A DNA stretch of 64,000 bases, taken from NCBI GenBank assembly GCA_041821315.1, contig JBGUEO010000019.1, positions 18,534 to 82,533 of the forward strand, given 5' to 3'. This DNA is from DIGJ01 sp041821315 (GTDB lineage Bacteria; Bacillota; Clostridia; Lachnospirales; Lachnospiraceae). Numbering within the stretch: the first letter of the stretch is position 1; every line of letters begins with the position of its first letter. Position numbers and translations under genes: made by a program. The notes below the pieces were generated by a model. It made no database searches. It saw only the letters and a program-made list of their open reading frames with translations, and was not told where the DNA came from. Positions 55,097 through 63,616 of this stretch are shown here, one piece after another.

Positions 55097-56002
55097 ATGG
55101 AAAATGAATTTAAGTCAGGGTTTGTAACATTAATTGGTCGTCCAAATGTAGGGAAGTCCACTTTGATGAATCAGTTAATTGGAATGAAAATTGCAATCAC
55201 ATCCGATAAACCACAAACTACTCGAAATCGAATACAAACGGTGTATACGAGCGAGCGAGGACAGATTATTTTTTTAGATACGCCAGGGATTCATAAGGCA
55301 AAGAATAAACTTGGTGAATATATGGTTTCGGTTGCTAATCGAACACTTGGTGAAGTGGACGTGGTACTTTGGTTGGTGGAACCGTCTACCTTTATTGGTG
55401 CGGGGGAGAAGCATATCGCCGAGCAGTTAGCATCGTTACAAACTCCAGTTATTTTAGTAATCAATAAAATAGATACGGTAAAAAAAGAAGAGATTCTTAG
55501 ATTTATTGATGCATATAAAGATATTTGTTCGTTTTCCGAAATTATTCCAGTTTCTGCTCTTAAAGGAGAAAATACGGATAACTTAGTGGATACCATATTT
55601 CAATATCTAAAAGAAGGACCTCAATATTATGATGAAGATACGATTACGGATCAGCCGGAGCGGCAAATTGTAGCGGAATTGATTCGTGAAAAAGCACTTC
55701 GAAAATTAGATGATGAAATTCCACATGGAATTGCGGTTGCAATTGATCAAATGAAAACCAGAAGACATGGACACATGATTGATATTGATGCTACCATTGT
55801 TTGTGAGAGAGATTCCCATAAAGGAATTATTATTGGTAAACATGGAGCCATGATAAAAGAAATTGGAAGTGCTGCACGTGTTGAAATCGAAAATTTATTG
55901 GACACCAAGGTGAATTTACAACTTTGGGTAAAGGTAAAAAAAGATTGGCGAGACAGTGATTTCCTTATGAAGAATTTTGGCTATAACAAAAAAGAAATAT
56001 AG
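55097..56002 (+). CDS. era: GTPase Era
   Basis: 301 residues. G1 GRPNVGKST, G3 DTPG, G4 NKID, then the KH RNA-binding domain with GIIIGKHGAMIKEIGSAAR. Binds 16S rRNA 3' end during 30S maturation. Start without strong ribosome site (TACGGTTTGA region). The next two genes, yqzL and recO, follow in the Firmicute-standard order. Confidence 0.96.
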   Translation: MENEFKSGFVTLIGRPNVGKSTLMNQLIGMKIAITSDKPQTTRNRIQTVYTSERGQIIFLDTPGIHKAKNKLGEYMVSVANRTLGEVDVVLWLVEPSTFIGAGEKHIAEQLASLQTPVILVINKIDTVKKEEILRFIDAYKDICSFSEIIPVSALKGENTDNLVDTIFQYLKEGPQYYDEDTITDQPERQIVAELIREKALRKLDDEIPHGIAVAIDQMKTRRHGHMIDIDATIVCERDSHKGIIIGKHGAMIKEIGSAARVEIENLLDTKVNLQLWVKVKKDWRDSDFLMKNFGYNKKEI

Positions 56003-56075
56003 AATATTGGGTATATCAAACCAGCAAGTGGAAAACCTAATACTATGAAAATTAATATTTAGGGGGTACACTTTT

Positions 56076-56258
56076 ATGGAAGATGTAAAATATTGGAATG
56101 TATTTGAACAAACAGGAAGCGTAGATGCATATTTATTATATGCTTGTGCATGCGAGAGAACGGAGCAAACTAGCAGTAGGGAAGGTGAACAAAAGCATGA
56201 ATCAAGAAAGTATTATGGGAATGGTACTTTCTGCCACACCAGTAGGGGATTACGATAA
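56076..56258 (+). CDS. yqzL: YqzL-like small protein
   Basis: 60 residues, start after TAGGGGG. The N-terminus YWNVFEQTGSVDAYLLY matches the pattern of Bacillus YqzL (W-VF-QTG-D-YLL), the small protein between era and recO. The C-terminal 20 or so residues are read from the beginning of recO in another frame, so this end is probably without conserved function. Overlaps recO by 62 bases. Function unknown. Confidence 0.7.
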   Translation: MEDVKYWNVFEQTGSVDAYLLYACACERTEQTSSREGEQKHESRKYYGNGTFCHTSRGLR

Positions 56259-56940
56259 AAGACTGGTAATACTTACAAGGGAACATGGGAAAATAGCAGC
56301 ATTTGCAAAAGGCGCAAGAAGACCAAATTGCGCCTTGCTTGCGTGCAGCCAGCCATTTGCTTTTGGCACCTTTCAAGTTTATCAAGGAAAAACTTCATAT
56401 ACGGTGGTAGCAGCGGAAATTACCAATTATTTTGAAACGATACGGATGGATTTGGATGCTGTTTATTATGCGACATACTTTTGCGAATTTATGGATTTTC
56501 TTACCAAAGAAAATATAGATGGAAGTGGATTCCTAAAGCTTTTGTATCAATCGCTTCGAGCATTGTCAAAAAAAACAATTCCATATGCTTTAATACGATA
56601 CATATTTGAATTTAAGAGCATGGTAATTAATGGGGAAGCACCACAAGTATTTGAGTGCGTAAAGTGCGCAAATGAGAAACCGGGAACTTTATTTAGTGCA
56701 AAGTCTGGAGGGCTTGTTTGTGAAGCCTGTAAGTCAAAGATGACGGATATCATTTTAATTGATGAGGCTACGGTATATACATTACAATATATTGTTGCTT
56801 CCAAAATAGAGAAATTATATACCTTTCATGTGAGTGAATGTGTGATGGAAAATTTGAGGATTTGTGCGACAAGGTATTTGGCAGAATATCTTGCACATAC
56901 ATTTAATTCGTTACGATTCCTAGATATGATAGTCGTATGA
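56197..56940 (+). CDS. recO: DNA repair protein RecO
   Basis: 247 residues from the ATG at 56197 after GAAGGTG; the open frame extends upstream only because it runs through yqzL. OB-fold N-terminus with GMVLSATPVGDYDKRLVILT and AKGARRPNCALLACSQPFAFG; zinc motif CxxC...CxxC (CVKCANE and CEACKS). Loads RecA with RecR and anneals strands. Start lies inside yqzL, so translational coupling is likely. Confidence 0.93.
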   Translation: MNQESIMGMVLSATPVGDYDKRLVILTREHGKIAAFAKGARRPNCALLACSQPFAFGTFQVYQGKTSYTVVAAEITNYFETIRMDLDAVYYATYFCEFMDFLTKENIDGSGFLKLLYQSLRALSKKTIPYALIRYIFEFKSMVINGEAPQVFECVKCANEKPGTLFSAKSGGLVCEACKSKMTDIILIDEATVYTLQYIVASKIEKLYTFHVSECVMENLRICATRYLAEYLAHTFNSLRFLDMIVV

Positions 56941-56966
56941 AAAAGAATGCGATTGTGAAATATAGG

Positions 56967-56995
56967 TTGAAAATATTTCTCTGAAAGGGTAAAAT
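56967..56995 (+). promoter_or_regulatory. promoter for the lipoprotein gene and glyS
   Basis: -35 TTGAAA (56967-56972), 17-base spacer, -10 TAAAAT (56990-56995), 54 bases before the lipoprotein start. Confidence 0.55.
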
Positions 56996-57049
56996 AAACA
57001 AGAATCACTTTTATGAAGAAGGATAAAGGTACAAAGGAGAACGCAATAC

Positions 57050-57649
57050 ATGAAAATAAGTAAGCTTTTAGTAATGGGACTTGTCAGCTCCTGTCTGCTT
57101 ATGGGATGCAAAAGTTCCACGCAGCTAACTGCCGGAAAACTTGAAAACAGCGCTCTATCCGTGAATAAGAAAGGAAAGATTCAGGTTGCGACGGTAGAAT
57201 CCTTTGAACAACCATATTATAGCGAATCCGAATTACAAACTTATTTGGAAGATGTGGTGGCAGATTATAATAAACAAAAGGGAAGCAAGCGAGTAACCAT
57301 GGATTCTTTTTTAGTAAAAGATGGAATAGCAAGTGCTGTGTTTGATTATCAAAGTATAGACAATTACAGTGAGCTAAACGGAGTAAGTGGAGTGCTGCTC
57401 CCCATAGAAAAAGCCAAGGAAGAATTGCCGGATACATTGGTGCGTGCAGACGATAATCAAAGTGTGACATATAAAGAGATTTTGGAAGATAAAAATGCGA
57501 ATAATTATAAAGTCCTGATCTTACAAGAAGAATATGATGTGATTGTAGAAGGAACCATTGCTTATTTTTCGAATGGAACAAAATTAAGTGATTCTTCGGT
57601 ACATACAAAAGCTATCGATGGAGATACTTCGGTAATTATATATAAATAA
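57050..57649 (+). CDS. small lipoprotein of unknown function
   Basis: 199 residues with a lipoprotein signal (lipobox LLMGC, Cys at about 20). Rest is mixed alpha/beta, with no motif I can name; features are EQPYYSESELQTYLEDVV and VTYKEILED. It lies between recO and glyS, sharing a transcript with glyS (19-base gap). I do not recognise the family. Confidence 0.8.
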   Translation: MKISKLLVMGLVSSCLLMGCKSSTQLTAGKLENSALSVNKKGKIQVATVESFEQPYYSESELQTYLEDVVADYNKQKGSKRVTMDSFLVKDGIASAVFDYQSIDNYSELNGVSGVLLPIEKAKEELPDTLVRADDNQSVTYKEILEDKNANNYKVLILQEEYDVIVEGTIAYFSNGTKLSDSSVHTKAIDGDTSVIIYK

Positions 57650-57668
57650 GACAAGAGAGGTTAAAAAT

Positions 57669-59057
57669 ATGGAAAAAACAATGGAGAAAATCGTTGCGTT
57701 AGCAAAGGCTAGAGGATTTGTATATCCTGGCTCTGAAATTTATGGAGGTCTTGCTAATACATGGGATTATGGAAATCTTGGTGTCGAATTAAAAAATAAT
57801 GTAAAAAAAGCATGGTGGAAAAAATTTATTCAAGAAAATCCATATAATGTTGGTGTAGATTGCGCAATTCTTATGAATCCTCAGACTTGGGTGGCCTCTG
57901 GTCATCTTGGAAGCTTTTCGGATCCATTGATGGATTGTAAGGAATGTCATGAAAGATTTCGTGCAGATAAAATTATCGAAGATTACATGATGGAACATGA
58001 AATAACGATTGAAGGCAGTGTTGATGCATGGTCGAATGAAGAAATGGCAAACTACATCGAAGAAAAAAATATTGTATGTCCGAGTTGTGGCAAACACAAT
58101 TTTACGGAGATTCGTCAGTTTAACCTTATGTTTAAAACATTTCAAGGAGTAACAGAAGATGCTAAAAACACGGTATATTTAAGACCAGAAACGGCACAAG
58201 GAATTTTTGTTAATTTTAAAAATGTACAAAGAACATCCAGAAAAAAGATTCCATTTGGAATTGGTCAAGTTGGTAAATCCTTTCGAAATGAAATTACACC
58301 AGGTAACTTTACATTTCGTACACGAGAATTTGAACAAATGGAATTGGAATTTTTCTGTGAACCAGATACTGACTTGGAATGGTTTGCATATTGGAAAGAA
58401 TTTTGTATCAATTGGTTAAAGAGCTTAGGAATGAAAGAAGAAGAAATGCGTGTTCGTGATCATGAAGCAGAAGAATTATCCTTTTACAGCAAAGCAACTA
58501 CAGATATCGAGTTCTCATTCCCATTTGGTTGGGGAGAGTTGTGGGGAATTGCCGATCGAACCGATTATGATTTGACACAACATCAGAACGTGTCTGGTGA
58601 ACCATTGGAGTATTTTGATGATGAAAAGAAGATAAAATATGTGCCATATGTAATTGAACCATCACTTGGTGCAGATCGTGTGACTCTCGCATTCCTTTGT
58701 GGAGCATATGATGAAGAGGAATTGGAAGGTGGAGATATGCGTACCGTACTTCATTTTCATCCAATGCTTGCGCCTGTAAAAGTTGGTGTACTTCCACTTT
58801 CCAAAAAATTAGGTGAGGGTGCAAAAGTAGTATATACACAATTAAGCAAGATTTATAACTGCGAGTATGATGACAGGGGAAACATAGGTAAGCGATATCG
58901 CAGACAAGATGAAATAGGGACACCATTTTGTGTTACGTATGACTTTGATTCGGAAGAAGATCATGCAGTAACCGTTCGAGATCGTGATACGATGGAACAA
59001 GAGAGAGTAAAAATAGAAGATTTAAAGGCGTATTTTGAAAAAAAATTTGATTTCTAA
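57669..59057 (+). CDS. glyS: glycyl-tRNA synthetase, alpha2 (single-chain) type
   Basis: 462 residues. Class II motifs: motif 2 FRNEITPGNFTFRTREFEQ and motif 3 GADRVTLAFL; N-terminal GGLANTWDYGNLGVEL is typical of the archaeal/eukaryotic-like dimeric GlyRS used by many Firmicutes. CxxC pairs (CKECHERF and CPSCGKHN) suggest a zinc knuckle in the insertion. No T-box is present in the short gap. Ends in a perfect terminator shared with the convergent DUF6179 gene. Confidence 0.96.
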   Translation: MEKTMEKIVALAKARGFVYPGSEIYGGLANTWDYGNLGVELKNNVKKAWWKKFIQENPYNVGVDCAILMNPQTWVASGHLGSFSDPLMDCKECHERFRADKIIEDYMMEHEITIEGSVDAWSNEEMANYIEEKNIVCPSCGKHNFTEIRQFNLMFKTFQGVTEDAKNTVYLRPETAQGIFVNFKNVQRTSRKKIPFGIGQVGKSFRNEITPGNFTFRTREFEQMELEFFCEPDTDLEWFAYWKEFCINWLKSLGMKEEEMRVRDHEAEELSFYSKATTDIEFSFPFGWGELWGIADRTDYDLTQHQNVSGEPLEYFDDEKKIKYVPYVIEPSLGADRVTLAFLCGAYDEEELEGGDMRTVLHFHPMLAPVKVGVLPLSKKLGEGAKVVYTQLSKIYNCEYDDRGNIGKRYRRQDEIGTPFCVTYDFDSEEDHAVTVRDRDTMEQERVKIEDLKAYFEKKFDF

Positions 59058-59067
59058 GGTTATAAGC

Positions 59068-59110
59068 AAGGAGCAAAGCGGATTGCGAATGTCCGCTTTG
59101 CTCCTTATTT
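59068..59110. terminator. bidirectional terminator after glyS
   Basis: Perfect 15-bp GC-rich stem (59068-59082 with 59092-59106), 9-base loop, T-rich tail. Lies between convergent genes. Confidence 0.85.
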
Positions 59111-59118
59111 ATGGGTTC

Positions 59119-59976
59119 TTATTCTTTACTACAAAAAATAGTGTGTAAACAATTATTTTTTGCGGCATTTCGTGAAGTGACTGTGAATGATGGAATACTG
59201 CTCAAAAGATACTCTAATAAGGCTTGGTTGCCAAGATAATGTTTTTTAACCAGTGTTTTTGTTGAATTTGTAAGATGTGCTTCTATTTGGGGGCGAAGAA
59301 TTGATGTTAAGTAATTGGATGCCAGTTTGATATCATCCTTTGTGAAATAGAGAGTGGAGAGTTCTTTTCCTATAAGAAAGCATGCCAAGAGATGGGAAAA
59401 TACCACTTCGCAAATATTAATCGGAAGTTCATTGCAATCCTCGTGATAACTTGAGAGAATAGAGTGGACATATTCAATCGGAAATGCAGATAAGAAATCT
59501 TGCTCTAGTTGAATGTAGTTTAGATATTGATAAATTGCATCCACACCGCATAAGGAATCAACTGATTTAATGGTGGAGTAATCCAGTGTAAGAATATGAT
59601 TTTGTGGATTAAATTTTGCATCGTAGTACAAAAAGAAAGCAGGCATCCCTTTTTTTATGGTATCGGCTAAAAATAAGTTTCCAAAATCGTTAAAATATAA
59701 GATTAAATCGTTATAAAGTTCTTTTGTTTTACAGACTTTGTTGCATACAAGTTGATAGCCTTGTTCGTAGGCAGCAAAAACATCCGTTTGAAACCCACGC
59801 TCAATCAGTTCATCTGCACTGCTTTCTGGATAGATGGCAGTTTCATTTAGACAGTAAAGCACGGCTCCCATAAGCTGGCGTGCTATGTCATAAGAAATAG
59901 AAGTACTCTCCTTGCTTGTGTAGGATTCGCTTAATTTTGCAACAATAGGGATTAAAAGTTCGGGATTAATATTCAT
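59119..59976 (-). CDS. DUF6179-like protein
   Basis: 285 residues. Three ATG codons follow GGAGG on the minus strand (59982, 59979, 59976); only the third has normal spacing (six bases), so 59976 is chosen. Mostly helical, soluble, Leu- and Tyr-rich, with SYHEDCNELPINICEVVFSH. I associate this and its partner with the DUF6179/DUF6323 pair in Lachnospiraceae, from memory. No function known. It overlaps the end of the DUF6323-like gene by 11 bases. Confidence 0.7.
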   Translation of the reverse strand: MNINPELLIPIVAKLSESYTSKESTSISYDIARQLMGAVLYCLNETAIYPESSADELIERGFQTDVFAAYEQGYQLVCNKVCKTKELYNDLILYFNDFGNLFLADTIKKGMPAFFLYYDAKFNPQNHILTLDYSTIKSVDSLCGVDAIYQYLNYIQLEQDFLSAFPIEYVHSILSSYHEDCNELPINICEVVFSHLLACFLIGKELSTLYFTKDDIKLASNYLTSILRPQIEAHLTNSTKTLVKKHYLGNQALLEYLLSSIPSFTVTSRNAAKNNCLHTIFCSKE

Positions 59977-60463
59977 CATCATCCTCCGTATATAAGCCGA
60001 TAAAGCGTCTTGTTCCACTGCGAATTTCTCTTGCAAAGCCCTCAAGACAGGTATCTTCGAGATAGTCAAGCGAACCTTGACAGATTCCATTAAAATTTGT
60101 TTTTATGAATGCAACCAGTTCGTCATCCGTTAACTCATCCATACATTCGTTTTTGTATAAATAAAAAATATCTTGTAAACGTTCGAGCGTATCGACATAG
60201 TTATCTTGATAGATGTAGGGAGAATCGCAAAAAGAAAAAATAAGTTTTGCCAGAATTCCTTCACCAAATTCAATACGTTCCTGCTCTTTTAGGCTAGATG
60301 CTCTGGCATTTAAAAGAAGAAGACTTTCTTCTTTTGTAAGACTCACACCAAATTTTTTAGTAGATGGATTTAAGTCCAAAATACTTTGAAGTGCGGTTTG
60401 TGTATTGCTTTGTAAAAGTGAAAATAGGCTATCTTCTAAATTGAATGGTAAATTTTTAGACAT
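59966..60463 (-). CDS. DUF6323-like protein
   Basis: 165 residues from the ATG at 60463 after AAAGGAAG; an in-frame TTG upstream is rejected. Helical, acidic C-terminus (TEDDDEY), with LTKEESLLLLNARASSLKEQERIEFG. First of a coupled minus-strand pair. Family name from memory; function unknown. No cysteine cluster or membrane segment is visible. Confidence 0.7.
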   Translation of the reverse strand: MSKNLPFNLEDSLFSLLQSNTQTALQSILDLNPSTKKFGVSLTKEESLLLLNARASSLKEQERIEFGEGILAKLIFSFCDSPYIYQDNYVDTLERLQDIFYLYKNECMDELTDDELVAFIKTNFNGICQGSLDYLEDTCLEGFAREIRSGTRRFIGLYTEDDDEY

Positions 60464-60564
60464 ACGAACTTCCTTTCCCAATGAAAAATTTTTCCATTAA
60501 ACAATGTATAATTCATAGTAGGTAATTATTGATTTTACGCTTCTTTTTTGAATATCACAAGACT

Positions 60565-60593
60565 TGAAAAAATTGAGATTTTGTGGTAATATA
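60565..60593 (+). promoter_or_regulatory. promoter for ppdK
   Basis: -35 TTGAAA (60565-60570), 17-base spacer, -10 TAATAT (60588-60593) preceded by TGTGG. It predicts a 5' leader of about 205 bases before ppdK. This, the leader hairpin and a short ORF are what I see in the 343-base gap 60464-60806. Confidence 0.6.
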
Positions 60594-60626
60594 TAGGTAG
60601 AAATCATACTAAAATTTTAATTTCTA

Positions 60627-60678
60627 ATGAAACCTTATAGGAGAAGCAGTTATAAATGCATGTAAGGTTCATTTTTTT
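60627..60678 (+). promoter_or_regulatory. terminator-like hairpin in the ppdK leader
   Basis: ATGAA-A-CCTTA (from 60627) pairs with TAAGGTTCAT (to 60672) with one bulged A, followed by six T residues. It lies between the promoter and the start of ppdK, so it is either an attenuator or the end of a roughly 80-base small RNA. An open frame of 31 codons with a possible ribosome site starts at 60656, overlapping its 3' arm. Confidence 0.5.
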
Positions 60679-60806
60679 GTGCAATAGGGAAGAAAAGGGC
60701 TTTTATTACCAAAAAAAGTATGCTACAATACTATCGAGTGACTGGATTTGAGCTTTTTTTCAAAAGACAGTCAGAAAATGTATTAAAATTAGGAGGAAAT
60801 ATCAAC

Positions 60807-63443
60807 ATGGCAAAATGGGTCTATAAGTTTGTAGAAGGTAACGCATCTATGAGAAACCTTCTTGGTGGTAAAGGGTGCAATCTTGCTGAAATGACTGGTT
60901 TAGGAATGCCTATTCCACAGGGATTCACAGTAACAACAGAGGCTTGTACTGATTATTACAATAGCGGAAAGAAAATTACTGAAGAAATTCAGGAACAGAT
61001 TTTTGAAGCAATTACATGGTTAGAAGGAATTAATGGAAAGAAATTCGGAGATAATGAAGATCCCTTATTAGTATCGGTTCGTTCCGGAGCTCGTGCATCT
61101 ATGCCTGGCATGATGGATACTATCCTTAACTTAGGATTAAATGACATAGCTGTTGAAGGATTTGCTAAAAAAACTGGCAATGCAAGATTTGCATATGATT
61201 CTTACAGAAGATTCATTCAGATGTATTCGGATGTAGTTATGGAAGTACCAAAATCATACTTCGAAAAAATCATTGATGAAATGAAAGAAACAAAAGGTGT
61301 TCATTATGACACAGATTTAACTGCTGATGATTTAAAAGAATTAGCAAATAAATTTAAAAAAGTATATAAAGATGCGATGAATGGCGAAGAATTCCCACAG
61401 GAGCCAAAAGAACAGTTAATGGGAGCTGTAAAAGCAGTATTCCGTTCTTGGGACAATCCTCGTGCTATCGTATATCGCCGTATGAACGATATTCCTGGTG
61501 ATTGGGGAACCGCTGTTAGTGTACAGACTATGGTATTTGGTAATAAGGGTGAAACATCAGGAACTGGTGTTGCATTTACCCGTAATCCATCTACTGGTGC
61601 AAAAGGTATTTATGGTGAATACTTAATCAATGCTCAGGGTGAAGACGTAGTTGCTGGTGTTCGTACACCACTGCCTATTACTCATTTAGAGAATGATATG
61701 CCAGAGTGTTATGCACAGTTCATGGATTTAGCAATGAAATTAGAAGCACATTTTGCAGATATGCAGGATATGGAATTTACAATAGAAGAAGGAAAATTAT
61801 TCTTCCTACAGACTCGTAATGGTAAGAGAACAGCTCCAGCTGCACTTCAGATTGCTTGTGATTTAGTAGATGAAGGAAAAATCACGGAAGAAGAAGCCGT
61901 TCTTCGTATCGAAGCAAAATCTCTTGACCAATTACTTCATCCAACATTTAATGCAAAAGCATTAAAAGATGGTGAAGTAATCGGTTCTGCTCTTCCAGCA
62001 TCTCCAGGAGCTGCTGCTGGTAAAGTATATTTTACAGCAGATGCTGCAAAAGCTGCAGGTATGGGTGGAAAAGGAGAAAGAGTTATACTTGTTCGTCTTG
62101 AAACATCTCCAGAAGATATCGAAGGTATGCATGCTGCTCGTGGTATCCTAACAGTACGTGGTGGTATGACCTCTCATGCTGCTGTAGTTGCTCGTGGTAT
62201 GGGTACTTGCTGCGTATCTGGTTGTGGAGAAATTAAAATTAATGAAGAAACAAAAGAATTTTCTCTTGGTGGACATACTTTCCACGAAGGAGATTATATC
62301 TCACTTGATGGTTCTACTGGTAAAATTTATAAAGGCGATATTGCTACAGAAGAAGCTTCTGTAAGTGGAAACTTTGGACGTATTATGGGATGGGCTGATA
62401 AGTTTAGAACATTAGCAGTTCGTACAAACGCAGATACTCCTACCGATACAGCAAAAGCAGTTGAGTTAGGTGCTGAAGGCATTGGACTTTGCCGTACCGA
62501 GCATATGTTCTTTGATGCAGAGAGAATTCCTAAGATTCGTAAAATGATTCTTTCGGATACAGTAGAAGCAAGAGAAGAAGCACTAAATGAATTAATTCCT
62601 TTCCAAAAAAGTGACTTTAAAGCAATGTATGAAGTACTCGAAGGAAAACCAATGACAGTTCGTTATTTAGATCCTCCTCTTCATGAATTTGTTCCTACTG
62701 ATGAAGAAGATATCATTGCATTAGCAAAAGATATGGGTCTTACCGTAGAAGAAGTAAAAGAAAAATGTGATGAATTGCATGAGTTCAATCCTATGATGGG
62801 ACATCGTGGATGCCGTCTTGCTGTAACCTACCCAGAAATCGCTAAAATGCAGACTAGAGCGGTAATGGAAGCAGCTATTGAAGTGAAAAAAGAAAAGGGA
62901 TACGATATTGTTCCTGAAATCATGATTCCTTTGGTTGGTGAAAAGAAAGAATTAAAATACGTAAAAGATATCGTTGTAGAAACAGCTGAATTAGTGAAAA
63001 AAGAAATGAATTCCGATATTGAATACCATATCGGTACTATGATCGAAATTCCTCGTGCTGCATTAACAGCAGATGCTATTGCAGAAGAAGCTGAATTCTT
63101 CTCCTTTGGTACAAACGACTTAACACAGATGACATTTGGCTTCTCTCGTGATGATGCTGGTAAATTTTTAGATTCTTACTATCAAGCTAAGATTTATGAA
63201 TCAGATCCATTTGCAAGATTAGACCAGACAGGTGTTGGTCAGTTGGTGAAAATGGCAGTAGAAAAAGGACGTGCTACCCGACCTAATATCAAATTAGGTA
63301 TTTGTGGAGAACACGGTGGGGATCCATCTAGCGTAGAGTTCTGTCATAAGGTAGGACTTAACTACGTTTCTTGCTCACCTTTCCGTGTGCCAATTGCAAG
63401 ACTGGCAGCAGCACAGGCAGCGTTAAACAACCAGGGGAAATAG
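60807..63443 (+). CDS. ppdK: pyruvate, phosphate dikinase
   Basis: 878 residues from the ATG at 60807 after AGGAGG; the open frame extends upstream but lacks homology there. ATP-grasp N-terminus (GGKGCNLAEMTGLGMPIP, SVRSGARASMPGMMDT), the phosphohistidine swivel domain with the catalytic His in GGMTSHAAVVARGMG, and the PEP-binding TIM barrel (GICGEHGGDPSS, CSPFRVPIARLAAAQ). Interconverts pyruvate, ATP and Pi with PEP, AMP and PPi. Complements pyk in this genome. Confidence 0.97.
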   Translation: MAKWVYKFVEGNASMRNLLGGKGCNLAEMTGLGMPIPQGFTVTTEACTDYYNSGKKITEEIQEQIFEAITWLEGINGKKFGDNEDPLLVSVRSGARASMPGMMDTILNLGLNDIAVEGFAKKTGNARFAYDSYRRFIQMYSDVVMEVPKSYFEKIIDEMKETKGVHYDTDLTADDLKELANKFKKVYKDAMNGEEFPQEPKEQLMGAVKAVFRSWDNPRAIVYRRMNDIPGDWGTAVSVQTMVFGNKGETSGTGVAFTRNPSTGAKGIYGEYLINAQGEDVVAGVRTPLPITHLENDMPECYAQFMDLAMKLEAHFADMQDMEFTIEEGKLFFLQTRNGKRTAPAALQIACDLVDEGKITEEEAVLRIEAKSLDQLLHPTFNAKALKDGEVIGSALPASPGAAAGKVYFTADAAKAAGMGGKGERVILVRLETSPEDIEGMHAARGILTVRGGMTSHAAVVARGMGTCCVSGCGEIKINEETKEFSLGGHTFHEGDYISLDGSTGKIYKGDIATEEASVSGNFGRIMGWADKFRTLAVRTNADTPTDTAKAVELGAEGIGLCRTEHMFFDAERIPKIRKMILSDTVEAREEALNELIPFQKSDFKAMYEVLEGKPMTVRYLDPPLHEFVPTDEEDIIALAKDMGLTVEEVKEKCDELHEFNPMMGHRGCRLAVTYPEIAKMQTRAVMEAAIEVKKEKGYDIVPEIMIPLVGEKKELKYVKDIVVETAELVKKEMNSDIEYHIGTMIEIPRAALTADAIAEEAEFFSFGTNDLTQMTFGFSRDDAGKFLDSYYQAKIYESDPFARLDQTGVGQLVKMAVEKGRATRPNIKLGICGEHGGDPSSVEFCHKVGLNYVSCSPFRVPIARLAAAQAALNNQGK

Positions 63444-63574
63444 GAAAATCCTTTAAAATAGCCACTTTCACGTTCACAAAGGACGATGCAAGGGAGTATG
63501 TAAGAACTCATAATGAGATCAATCGCATACTTAAATGGCAGGATTTAATTATCGAACTATATATTTAAACTAAG

Positions 63575-63616
63575 AGGACATTATTACTTTTGTTAAAAGT
63601 GATAATGTCCTTTTTA
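63575..63616 (+). terminator. intrinsic terminator after ppdK
   Basis: 17-bp stem (63575-63591 with 63595-63611) with one G-U pair and three-base loop, then five T residues. It is 130 bases after the stop. Confidence 0.85.

Noticed and set aside
57099..57608. 169-codon open frame opposite the lipoprotein gene
   Set aside because: The forward frame has a lipoprotein signal and ribosome site; the reverse one has neither.
57650..57668. T-box leader for glyS
   Set aside because: Only 19 bases separate glyS from the lipoprotein gene, too short for a T-box.
63371..63568. 65-codon ORF overlapping the end of ppdK
   Set aside because: Its first part is a shifted frame of ppdK and there is no ribosome site; not a gene as it stands.
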